DNA of 64,000 nt from Agrocybe praecox. Its lineage: Eukaryota; Basidiomycota; Agaricomycetes; Agaricales; Agrocybaceae. The first letter of the stretch is position 1. Each line of letters starts with the position of its first letter. The stretch lies in assembly GCA_964017145.1 (NCBI GenBank), contig OZ024850.1, forward strand, positions 401,514 through 465,513, read 5' to 3'. The notes under the pieces were generated by a model. It was not told the origin of the DNA and made no database searches. It saw only the letters and a list, made by a program, of their open reading frames with translations. The position numbers and the translations under genes are program-made. Below are positions 1 to 10,540 of the stretch, piece after piece.

Positions 1-295
1 TCTACCTCCACTACCTATTGCTATAAAAGATGGGAATTCTCATACGTGTGTGTGCGCTTTTCCATGATAAATCTTATTCCTGGGAACCACTCGCCAATTT
101 CGCTTGGGAAGGGGCAGGCGCGCAGGAAATAAACGTGAACGCAAAACAAAGAATAGGTCCGTGTCGAACAGAATCACCGCATTCAGGCGCCAAAAGTGAT
201 ATGTATCGGTAAAGGTGGTAATAAGGTTAGCTATAATTGTCGTATATAAGTTGAAATGGCCAACAGTCGATGACGACCAGCAATAAAAAAACACG

Positions 296-1720
296 TTAAT
301 TAATATTTACAAGTAACAGGGGTTTACACCACATCTCATGGTCCATACTCCAGTTATCACATAAATGCCATTTGAGGCGTGAAACCGGGATATTAGTTAA
401 ATAGTCGCAGATATTTTGCATGTCCACCCTACCTTGTCTTATAAACTGTACATCCATAGAAGGCCTCCCAAGTGTGACTCGTCGTTCAAGAAATGAGCAC
501 AGATAACCAACACCTCCTTCGTGGTTAGGGAGTATGTCTCCGTCCCAAACGACCAATTCTAGGTCTGAAAAAATTGATCCCTGAGACACTTCAAAGGCAT
601 CGTATAGCTTTATTAATGTATGGTCGATGGTGACGACTTTTACTTTCCCAAAGCTGGTCCTCATATCCACCTTCTTCCCTGAGGTAAAATGAAGTGTCGT
701 TCTTCGCAAAAGGTAGGAAGCATCCAAGCACGATGTTGCTCCTTTCAATATCCTCATCGGGCGCCGAGTCCCCTTCGAAGAGTATTAGAGTAATATCCAG
801 TGCAAAAGAAGGGGATGTGATCCAAAATACTCTTGCGAGCATCCAGAAATTGAGCGACCATTGGAAATCCTGACGGTGGAATGCAGCGCCGAGCTGATGG
901 ATGAAGAAGTTAAACGTTGCCGCCTGCCGCCTTTAACCTTTCCCTGAAGCCGGGTTTCTCGAGTCTGACTTGGAGGTTGTTTGTTTCGATCTTGACGAAA
1001 TATGCTGACGAAAATCGTACATCGGATGAGGTTGAAGGTGTGCCCCAAAGTGCATTGAATGCATCCATCATCATTGTTGCTCAAATTTAAGACAATCTTA
1101 GTAGAAGTCTAGAGACAGTGATTCCGGCTTTGTGCATTCAGGCTGGAACAGATCGCAATGTTTTGAGGCCTGAGAGCCAAGGCGTGTGGTGCGTGATGTA
1201 GAACATCGAAGTGAAATTATGAAGCATGGGAGCTTGGGAAGCAATGACTGTGCCTGGCATTAGTCCTCTACCTAAACCGCCGCTGCGGTACGTTGAGTCT
1301 TGCAAGATGAATGACCGCAGATTATGTGCCGGCTTGGCCTGTATGACGACTTTATTTCACATACCCTGTTTATATCGATCTCCAATATCTCTATTCGCTC
1401 CCAATGATTACGAAGAATGTCGATAAATGACGAAAAAAGGTAACCTTTTTCTTTGACTGAGTGTCGGGTATGAATACTGACTTCTACCCAAGTCAGGGAC
1501 CTTTGCGCGCGTCTCATAACTTCTTCCCTTGCTCTGATGGTTGTCGATGAGAACGAGTCTACCCCACAATGACGACGATTTAAGCATTAGCTCTCGCCAT
1601 CGATGACATACTTGAGATACCAGTCGTGTTGTGACCAATCAACAGCGTTTCTTGACAGTAGTATCGCTGGAAAGGATCCTGAAGATTCACCAGTGTGTCT
1701 TCATCTAGTCCCATGTTGAG
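296..1720 (-). pseudogene. F-box/LRR-like protein pseudogene
   Basis: Read on the minus strand, the segment near 1640-1530 gives SQVCHRWRELMLKSSSLWG, the usual tail of an agaricomycete F-box (VCRRWR..A...P.LW). Further down, in two other frames, come WVEVSIHTRHS, NHWERIEILEIDIN and LRSFILQDST, which match the layout of the linker and LRR part of these proteins. An open stretch of 153 codons at 757-296 would be the C-terminal LRR-like part. At least two frame changes are needed (near 1540 and near 1330), and the F-box frame has a TGA just upstream at about 1640. No consistent GT..AG introns explain the breaks, so I read it as a decayed gene. Such proteins are adaptors for SCF ubiquitin ligases and are hugely expanded in mushrooms. 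The exact limits are uncertain. Confidence 0.5.
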
Positions 1721-1872
1721 CTCAGGGATGGTGTTGGAAGCAAGAAAAGGACATAAACGAGTGTGAGTGTTTTGTTACCAATGCAGTAACGAAATTCCCC
1801 CCCGGATCGGGGCACAGAAGAGTACCTTTTCAACATTGCCGATAATTGTGGGGCATTTGGCGAAGAGACATA

Positions 1873-3149
1873 CAGTCGACTCCCTCTTAACCCGTATATC
1901 CATAATCCCTTAGGCCTTATAACCCATACTTTTTTTGATCCACCAAGTTGGTTCGCTTGGAATTCCGACTCGTATCCCATAAACCCATCATAGCCCATAA
2001 CCCATCATACCACTTTTGGGTAACAACCCATAGGTTTTGCCCTAAAAACCTCCATATTTTTTCTACATGGGGAACATTTATGATGAATATAACATGAGAT
2101 TGTGCCATGAAACACTCTTTCAAGCTAGTTTATGTGTTCAAAGTACCAGCTTCCACATGCCCAAACACCTTTTAACATGCGTGAGAAGATTCAAATCAAG
2201 TATCAAGACGACGTCGGCAACACTTTTATTCGCATAGATGGTTCATATTGTAACTAGGTACTAAAGGTCCGCCGCAGGGCGGAGGAAGGCTCGCTTCGTC
2301 ATCCTAGCTGGAGCGCATTGTACATCCGATAGCGCTGGCATCGCAATCTATCGCATAGAAATTACTTGCACCAACTGGGGCCAGCAGCCGATAGTAAGCG
2401 GGACCTGAAGCTGAAGCGCTGAAGCCTGAAAGCCTAACTGCCGAGTGATATCGATGACTCGCCGCTCCAGCAAGAGGCTGGCTCCATAATTTAAGGACGC
2501 AGAAGAGCGAGCACGGCCTTATTTATTTTTCCCAAGATGTGTATCATATCATACATAATACAATTTATGTACTGAAGGGACAAAAACTGGACAAGTTGCT
2601 GCCAGTCTTACAATAATTTCAAAATGATGACGCGGCGCCGCAAGCCGCCGTGTTTTCCTGAAAGTTGTAAAAACGGCGCAAAAGAGAGCATAAAGAGACA
2701 TTGTTTTGTCGAATACACGAAACATGTTAGTTTTATGTTAGTTTTAAAGGCTCAAATGTACTTTAGTCGTCAGAATCATTGAGGAATCGCCCACCGAAAA
2801 GCGGCATCGCTGCATCAGTGGGAATCTGGATTCTGGGATTCTGGTATCTAAACTTTGGCTTTGTTTGTTCGAGGGAAGTGCTCGGCTGGACCCCTCATAC
2901 CTCTGAGTTGCTCGCTACGCTCGCAATAAAATACAGATCACCGGCCATTAACCATCCATCGATCATTTATGACTCACTGTCTTATGATGCTAAAGATTGG
3001 CTAAAGATCTGTTTTCTCTCGATTTTTATGTTTCTATTTTTAGCATATCTCTCATAGCCCATGCATATGCATGATCCCTCATATACATATATCATAACCT
3101 ATACTCTCGGCGATCCACCGACGGGTATGGGTTAAGAGGGAGTCGACTG
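1873..3149. mobile_element. TA-flanked non-autonomous DNA transposon (pogo/Fot1-like)
   Basis: Perfect 21-bp terminal inverted repeats starting CAGTCGACTCCCTCTTAACC lie at 1873-1893 and 3129-3149, each flanked by the dinucleotide TA (1871-1872, 3150-3151). TA duplication and a CAGT start are typical of the Tc1/mariner superfamily, pogo/Fot1 branch. The 1.28-kb interior has no transposase-like ORF. The longest frame (2779-3057, 92 codons) shows no recognisable motif, so the element is non-autonomous. Just inside the left end there are short degenerate repeats of AACCCATA. Confidence 0.8.
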
Positions 3150-3266
3150 TAATGGGCGTTCAATGAAGGATGTGGCAATTCATCGTCACAGGTCACAGGT
3201 CACAGGCCCTGACGAATTGGCCGATTCAATGGTACACTATCATGAATGCCTTTTCTCCAATGGCAA

Positions 3267-3425
3267 TCATAGTTGAGAATGTATTCTGCCATCACTAGAA
3301 GCTAGCTTAATCATCTTGCCGGCATTGCGACATGCTTGGTCGAGAACATCTTTCTTGGCGACACCAAATGTAACCTTTTGACATGCCTTGGATACCTTGA
3401 GGTCAGTCCTCAAAGCATGACTCAT
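3267..3425 (-). CDS. possible 52-aa small protein
   Basis: An uninterrupted minus-strand frame of 52 codons begins MSHALRTDLKVSKACQ and ends SSDGRIHSQL. It is Lys-rich and could form an amphipathic helix (KVSKACQKVTFGVAKKDVLD). A TATAAACC motif lies about 150 nt upstream on the same strand (near 3577), followed by a CT-rich stretch. A short out-of-frame ATG precedes the chosen start. I recognise no family. Coding status rests only on composition and a plausible promoter, so chance is a real alternative. Confidence 0.2.
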   Translation of the reverse strand: MSHALRTDLKVSKACQKVTFGVAKKDVLDQACRNAGKMIKLASSDGRIHSQL

Positions 3426-3429
3426 GATG

Positions 3430-5027
3430 CATGATATGCCCTAAAGCCCCGCTCAGGGTCTGGTGACTCTCTAGCCGTGGTAAGTATCTCCTGATGTTTC
3501 GAATTGCTAAGAAGAGGGTACAAAGTGAGCAATGGTAGTACGCGATGCAGAAAAGAAGAGTTGAAATAGGAGGAGGTTTATATGAATCTAGTGCTGCTGA
3601 GTAGTCATTGTGGTGTGTGAAGCTTGAAGCTTGAAGGGTGATTGTGAGTCTCGAAGGCGTGCATTGTTGGATTCACTGACGCCTCCTCTTATAGTGACCT
3701 GTCGCGGCTCCACGGCTCCGAGTCTCGGCCGTGCTCACCATCGCGTCTAATCTGTTTTCTCCTGAAAGGCTTCTAGTTGATGAACGAATGACTCCTCACT
3801 ACGACGCTAGGCACAGATGAAGAGTACGCCAAGTATTCGAATGGCAAATTTCGCTACAGGAAGTGGACGTGCATCAACGAACATGTTTCAAATGTGGGCA
3901 TAAAAGATAAGACAGCGGTATCTTGTTCAATCCACGCTCTATGTCTCTCCCAAACAAGAGATGAAAGGACAGTCAACAGGAGCTTCGGTTCTTACACGCT
4001 CTCATCTGGTGTAGGGGACACATGCAGTGAACCTTAAAGCAGTGTTTCTATTATGTTTCTCACCTTCTGCAACATGTTTCCCTCCTCTGGCTTTCTCTCG
4101 ACTGCGGGGCTATCGCCATCTCAACGCAATAAACTGCTCTGAGGCTTCCTCGCAGTTGATATTTATAGGCATTAACTTGGGACGGTAATGTTTGTGTTTG
4201 ATCACATAAATCTGAAGGCCATCCCATATCACATCACCAACCAAAGGCCGCCGCAGGCACCTTTTCTGCTACTGGCTAACTTTGAGGCAAGATCAACTCT
4301 AGCTGTAAGTTGTTGCTCGTTGGATGAGGAATGATGCCGAGGCGGCTTTATGCCACAAACAAAGCTTCAGTTAAGCGTCCGGAGAAAACATGCAAGTTGC
4401 ATAACGTGTTTTCTTATACATGCATTGCATCGGTTCATCGTGAGTCCCTCTTACTCGCGTGAAATTTAATAAACTAACCTTTTGCTACGTGTATCGTAGA
4501 CGTCGGTGTCTTCAATGCGAGCAACTTTCGTCACTGAAAACTCCCGCAAAATATACTCGTCAACTTTGAACTCAAAAAATCTCAGAATCTCACCTAGAAA
4601 TCTTGTTTATCTGACAATTACGCGATGCTTAATCGCCTCCTCACTCAATTACTTGTCGGCCGAAATCGATATTTGAGCGAAAGAGATGCCTATAGAAGGC
4701 ATACACCTGGCACTTTAAGCCCCCCTTGCTAAAGGAAAGAAGCCACCCAATCGATAATGTGAGTTTCCTAATTCAATGGTATCTTCCCATCGCATGGGTT
4801 TCGCAAACGCATGTCGTGCTCGTGGTTGGCCCAAAGCTGCCTGGCCGGCTATTCTTATCGTACGGAATGTTTCGACCTGCTGCTCGTGCCGAAAAATATA
4901 TTAATCCGCTCGACTATATGAACTCGAGTGGGAAGAAATTTTGAAAAAAAAAAAACTCAGTACCTTTCTTCTCCTATCTTCTACCCCACCCAATTCTCCG
5001 GCCTTTCTTCTGCTTTCACTTTCTCAA
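3430..5027. other. intergenic region, no gene seen
   Basis: About 1.6 kb between the transposon-side small ORF and the MFS transporter. It holds short frames only. Visible features are small direct repeats (AGCTTGAAGCTTGAAG near 3620) and a pyrimidine-rich stretch (4965-5020) directly before the transporter start, as expected for a fungal core promoter and 5' UTR. Confidence 0.5.
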
Positions 5028-6793
5028 ATGTCGTCGAATTCGACTCTTAATGGCGACGTTGAAGCACTCCCTACTATCGAGAAGGAAAAAGAAAAAGTCA
5101 CTGTTGACTCCGTCGGCCCTGTCCCTTCTACAGACCTAGGATTTCTGCCAATCCCCGTCCGTCTACGATACACCCCTGGACAAAGATTCGACTTCGGCAT
5201 ATGGATGAATTGCGGGATCAGCTTGGCCGCTACGTTCCGTGAGTCAATATCCTTATCTCGGCTTTAATGATTCCGATCCTGACATGGCATATCTATTTCC
5301 AGTGATATCAAATTTGTATTATTGTCAGCCGTTACTGAGTAAGAATTTGTACGGGTTTTAGCCCATTGCATCGACTCTAATCCATTCCATGTAGTTCAAA
5401 TGGCACAATCATTCGAGGTATCATATGAAGATATTTCAAGGTAAATATATTCTTTTTGCGACTGTTAACTTGAGTGAAATTAACAACCCATGACGGTAGA
5501 ATACCAACCTTGATTCAGACCGGGTATGCAGATTCTCCTTTAAAGCTTCTGAAGAACGGCAAGGTGATTTGTAACCCGTAAATTTAGATATGCCGCCGGT
5601 CTCTTTTTTATATGCCCTCTAGGAGATCTTGTGCGCCGAAGGCAGTTGATTCTTCTTCTCGTTTTTACGACTGCCTCTCTGACAATCGGCCTCGCGGTCA
5701 GCAAAAGCCTTCTCACATTCGAAATCCTCAGCTTCTTCATCGGTTTGACTAATATATCTCCGCAAATCCTGGTCCCTCTGGCCGCGGATCTCGCGCGTCC
5801 CGAACAACGCTCTTTTGCGTACTCTATCGTACTCACCGGCATGCTGTCAGGTGTCCTTCTAGCGCGCGTGCTTGCAGGTGTCATTGGAGAGTTTGTTTCC
5901 TGGCGTATAGTCTACTACATGGCAATCGGCGCACAGTACTTCATTGTCGTCGTATGTTACTTCATCATCCCCGATTACCCCGCTAAGAACAAAGACATGA
6001 CGTACTGGGGTATAATTTGGAGTATGCTGAAATACTCTGTGACGGAACCTATGATGGTTCAAATTGAGATCATGTCTATTGCGACAAGCGCTTGCTTTTC
6101 AAGCTACTGGGTGACCCTGACCTTTTTACTAGGTGGTTCCCCGTATAATTATTCGACGTGAGTGTCTCTTTGCCTCGGAATGTTGTCTTCTCACAGACTT
6201 TCAAGGTTGGCAATTGGACTTTTCGGTCTCTTAGGACTTGCTGGGATGGCAATGGGGCCATTGGCTGGACGCTTAGTCGACAAGATGTCTCCGTGGTACG
6301 GTATGCTAATTTCAACGATATTGCTTGTCGTATTTCAGGTCGTACAAGTAGTTGGTGCTGGGATTAGCATTGCGGCGGTTGTTATTGCGTGCTTAGGACT
6401 GGATGCGATCAGACAGATGCAAAATGTCTCTATAATAGGGTTAATGTTTACGTGCGGCTCTTACTTCGGAATCCCTTCTTTTTTTGTCTTAACTAACTTG
6501 CTCCGGTGTTATTTTCAGCCTTAACATGTCGGCGATATCCCGTTTGAACGCACTTTTTGTCTTGTCGGTAAGCAAATACTTTATTGCAATCGTATATGTA
6601 CTGACCCGATTTGTAGTACTATATCGGTCAACTAACTGGCACGTCCGTCGGTACGCTGGTTTTCGTCGACCATGGTTGGCGCGCAAGTGCAGTGTTAGGA
6701 TTGGCTTTGTACGGTTTCCAGATCTTCATAATCCTACTCAGGGGTCCCCACTGCCAGAGGCGTACCTGGTTTGGATACGAGGGAGGTTTGAGT
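5028..6793 (+). CDS. MFS transporter (bacterial-type DHA1-like permease)
   Basis: Predicted 451-aa polytopic plasma-membrane permease. Exons that keep one frame with GT..AG introns: 5028-5238, 5303-5338, 5395-5440, 5500-5523, 5588-6157, 6197-6439, 6519-6567, 6617-6793. After a hydrophilic N-terminus of about 50 residues come the membrane segments. The spliced product reads NLYYCQPLL..., IPTLIQTGYAAGLFFICPLG, then motif A as GDLVRRRQ between TM2 and TM3, and later FLLGGSPYNYST and GRLVDKMSPWYG (motif A-like repeat in the second half). The C-terminus is GLALYGFQIFIILLRGPHCQ. This resembles a small group of fungal MFS proteins related to bacterial YgaY-type carriers; the substrate is unknown. 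Start: first ATG after a CT-rich leader, giving MSSNSTLNG. The family call is from motif reading; subfamily is tentative. Confidence 0.85.
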
Positions 6794-7847
6794 ATGCGAA
6801 AAGAAGAAGACGTAGAGTAGAAAATAGGCGCAGAAAGATGACATTCCGTGACTCACCTGATCATATGGATCAACGATTACATTTGCGACATATCACTCTA
6901 AAACTGATCTGTACATTTATGTAGATATTCTCTGTCGACGCAGATAGACCTTGTATAACCATAGCTAATATTTTCACTCATGTTCAAGGGTAGAAGTACT
7001 GTAAAATAAAACAGACTTATTCCGGCAACAAAATCGTTGAACAAAATCACAGCATATAATTAGCAAGTCAATTTTTTTAACCAATTGGTGGCGCGGTGTT
7101 TGAATTTGCGAGCTGGACACTAAGCGCTGATCAAGCGCTGACCGAAAACCCAACTCCGTTGACCATCATGTATCAATATCTCAATAAGCATCAATAAGCA
7201 TCAGTACCCAGTTACTTAGCACATAGTGGACAGAAGGAAACAAGAAGACATCAAGATATATGACGATTGCCCCACCCGACAAGACGTGAACGCCTCGCTG
7301 ACTGAGGAGAGGAACGCTTCGGGCGTGCCTCAGCAGTACACAGAGTGTTCATGGAGACGGGCGCAGTGTCCTGCCAGTAGATAGGTGCATTATGTCCTAG
7401 TCAGTTAACCAGTGACATAACATTGCACGAGCAGCAGCAGCAGTGCATCCTTCAGCTCTGAATAAGTACAGGCGGGCGCCGATATCTACCTGTATATCAG
7501 AAATACATCCTAATATACACACGGTTGCGTGTATATGTTGACCTGTATTCAACCCGTATTTCCTAGATACGGCCCGAATCCCCGATACCTGTATCATACA
7601 GGTATCGGCCATACTATATATGGAAAGCCCGAGCCTGTGGCTTCGACATACGGGGTAATAAATGCACGCAACCTGTTACGAGACCTGAGGAACGAAGGAA
7701 TCGTCTTAAGCTGATGATGTTTTGACCTCTATTACCCGGTCACGTTTTGATACCGGTTATGATTGTTGCCGAGAAAGAAGAAAAAATTGAAAAAACCCCT
7801 AGAAAACTTTCGCTCAACAAAACATGGTGATTTTTATGAGCGAACAT
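6794..7847. other. intergenic, AT-rich; contains a perfect palindrome
   Basis: No coding signal. It holds short direct repeats (CATCAATAAG twice near 7185), a CAG run near 7430 and the palindrome listed separately. It ends at the 8-bp duplication that borders the fold-back element. Confidence 0.4.
7582..7608. repeat. 27-bp perfect palindrome
   Basis: Two 13-bp arms, CCGATACCTGTAT and its complement ATACAGGTATCGG, around a single central C. Related half-site sequence (GCCGATATCTACCTGTATATC) lies about 100 bp upstream at 7477. It could be a cruciform site, a protein-binding site or the remnant of a MITE end. The function is not known. Confidence 0.75.
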
Positions 7848-9910
7848 CAGGCGTAGATGTTATAATGATATACAAATCCTCAGTAGCTTCCCTAAAACGT
7901 TTGTTCACAAATGACAGTAATTACCCTTGTTGGATAAATAATTCATACACAGAGACCCACGAACTAGAGCATTTAGATTATGAATAAATATTACTACAAC
8001 TTATCTATAGCACACCTTCAATAAATAACACAGACTTATAATCAACTTATAATAAATTTATACGTACTCTGTCACTACAATAAATTGACGGGTATTTATC
8101 CATCCCTTGGGACAATAAATCCGCGCCTGTTTATTCATCTGTTGGTACAATAAATCCACGTGTATTTATTCGTTTGTCGGGACGATAAATCCACGCGCAT
8201 TTATGCATCCTTTGGGACCATAAATCTACGCATGTTTATCCATCCCCTGGGTCGATAAATCCATGCGCTTGGTCAATTCGGTCATTTCCGAGACGCATCA
8301 AAGACGCTCGTCTGGGCCCTGCGGCGCATGCCGGCGGCCGTGCCCACATCATTTTCACATTTCATAGTCCGATTGAGTTCCGCTTGGGGTTGGAGCTTAG
8401 GAAAAACAAAAACACAACAAATAAACAAAATGGCACATTTACACTACAAGCGTATCTGATATACAGAAGAATATTTTATTACTGGAGAGGTCCCAATCAG
8501 AATGACCATCTGGGTGCCCACCCGGCCGATATGCATCCCATGCGGCAAATGCCGCAATATGCGCCATTCAACGTGACGGGCCGCTGTACCGTCATGTGTC
8601 TTGGGAGATTAGAACTGAAAAATAACAAAATAACAATGGAGGTTCATATGTATTATATTATGCCCAAATAAATACATTTATGTGTACAGTAAAATTATAC
8701 CTTTCAAATAATATACTTTCCAGGGTGACTAGGCTACAAATGAGTAAAGGTCAGAATGGTGCTCAAATGTGTCCGTACTCAAACACGATTTACATGGATA
8801 GACTTGAATGATGATCATGGGTTGGCCACAATCTGCCCACATAAAATTTAAAAAGATGGTGTTTAATCATGGGTGAAGGCAAAAAGATATACTATTATGA
8901 GAGCTATGGTGGAGATCAATTCGATGCAATATAGAAAGAGTAATAAATTGTCGCAAATTTGCCTAAGCCGTTATCACATGCTACGACGCCTTAAAACGGA
9001 CTAAAGTTACCAAAACGAATCTAAGCCATTAAAACACAGCAAGTCCTTCAATTCGCCCGCCAGCGCAGACCTGTTACGACGGGCCGGGTTATCTATGACT
9101 AATCGGAACACATTTTAAACGGCATTTAACGGCATGTCATTATAACGTGCTTCGGAATTTTCCGACATAAAGTATGTTGTGAAGTACATCGGCCATTAAA
9201 GAGTCTAAACAAGATGCTCATGGTGAGTATAAAATCTACAAGAGTAAAAAAAGACAGGATCAAATAAATATAGAGTAATCACACCCCAGCCTAATCTATG
9301 AAAAGGTTGAACCATTTTTGCAGCAGTAAAATAACGGGAAAGCAAAGTTTGGTACCGGGAATCTCTGATATTTGCTTAAATCTTCCTCTTGCGCTTATGT
9401 ATGGCTCTATATACATAAAGTAAGAGCAAATATGAGGTTAACAGCTACCATAGCAAATTAAAATAGTGCAAGACAAGATCATTTTCAGCTAAGGATTCAG
9501 AAATACAGAGAAACAGGTAGGCAAATGATGTAGGTGTGGCGTGCGCCGCAGGGAAAGACGAGCGTCTGTGTCTCGGAAATGTCCGAAATGATCAAAATAA
9601 GTCCCGAGGGATGAATAAATGCACGTAGATTTATTGTCCCAAGTGATGGATAAACGCGCGTGGATTTATCAATCCAGGAGATGTATAAATACGTGTGAAT
9701 TTATTGTGCCATTGCGAGAGTATAATTTTATTATAAGTCTGCGTTATTTATTGAAGGGACGTCATGGATAAAAATTACTAATGTTTATTCAAGTGTTTTG
9801 TGCTGGTATGCGTATGGATTATTTATCCAACCTCAGGAACAACTGTCATTTGTGAACAAACGTTTTAGGGCAGTTACTGTTATTTATATATGAGTCCTAC
9901 AATATCTGGT
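7848..9910. mobile_element. fold-back-like TIR element, 2.06 kb, 8-bp TSD
   Basis: The arms 7848-8335 and about 9538-9910 are imperfect inverted copies. The shared core CCTAAAACGTTTGTTCACAA is at 7891-7910 and, inverted, at 9851-9870. The inner borders share GACGCTCGTCT and CCTGCGGCGCA. The element is flanked by the direct 8-mer GCGAACAT at 7840-7847 and 9911-9918. The TSD length suits hAT or Mutator-like transposons; arms this long suggest a fold-back or Mutator-like type. No transposase is visible. The centre (8340-9530) has only short frames, such as 8384-8671 with no recognisable motif. Confidence 0.75.
8080..8254. repeat. five tandem 35-bp subterminal repeats
   Basis: Five units of exactly 35 bp start with ATAAAT (8080, 8115, 8150, 8185, 8220) and follow ATAAATCCACGCG, then TTTAT, then ATCC.TTGGGAC. 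Partial units sit on both sides. Each unit holds a small inverted pair (ATAAAT and ATTTAT). About three inverted units lie in the other arm of the element at 9610-9715. Subterminal repeat clusters of this kind often bind transposase. Confidence 0.8.
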
Positions 9911-10540
9911 GCGAACATGTACCTTCACCCTTGACTCCTTCCTGTCTTGCACTGTGCATATAAGAGCGAGATTAAGTTCTCCATCATCTTATTCTCTTTT
10001 TTTTTTTTGGCCTACATACGCCATGCCCATAACATATGAATACCACATTTTATACTCCGCTCGAAAACAGGTCTCGTAACTGCCAGCTCCGCTTGGCCCA
10101 TCAAAACTCAAGTATTTATTGACCTGAGAAACAGGTATCGGTGCCTACCGTGATAACACTTCAGCTGAACTGAAATTGCGTGTATTGAGTCACTTCTTGT
10201 CTTGTCGCTTCTAAAACCAAGTTCGCAGGTCACGTAATGATATCTCTTTGGACCGAGTCGCGACCTTATCTTACCCATCTTAAAGAAAGCAATCGACAAT
10301 CCAAACGCTCCAGAAACACAAAATCGGTGCCTAGTAATCTTTATCTAATTGCAATCTTTCTGGCGCTCTAGTATGTATCATAAAAGAATTATATTACTAT
10401 ATTCAAGATTATTTTTGTTGATGTTTTCGACGTATAATCTAATCTTAACAATAAATATAGGGCATATATATAAACCCCTTCATACTATAAATATCTACCA
10501 GTTATTTTGATCGCCACATAGGGTGCCAAAATGATATCAG
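9911..10540. other. intergenic region
   Basis: About 630 bp between the fold-back element and the 3' end of the next transporter gene. It is AT-rich with a poly-T run near 9998 and no coding frame that I can support. Confidence 0.4.

Noticed and set aside
8080..8254. CRISPR-like array (35-bp regular repeats)
   Set aside because: The units are contiguous tandem repeats without unique spacers, they occur inverted in the other arm of a transposon, and the genome is eukaryotic.
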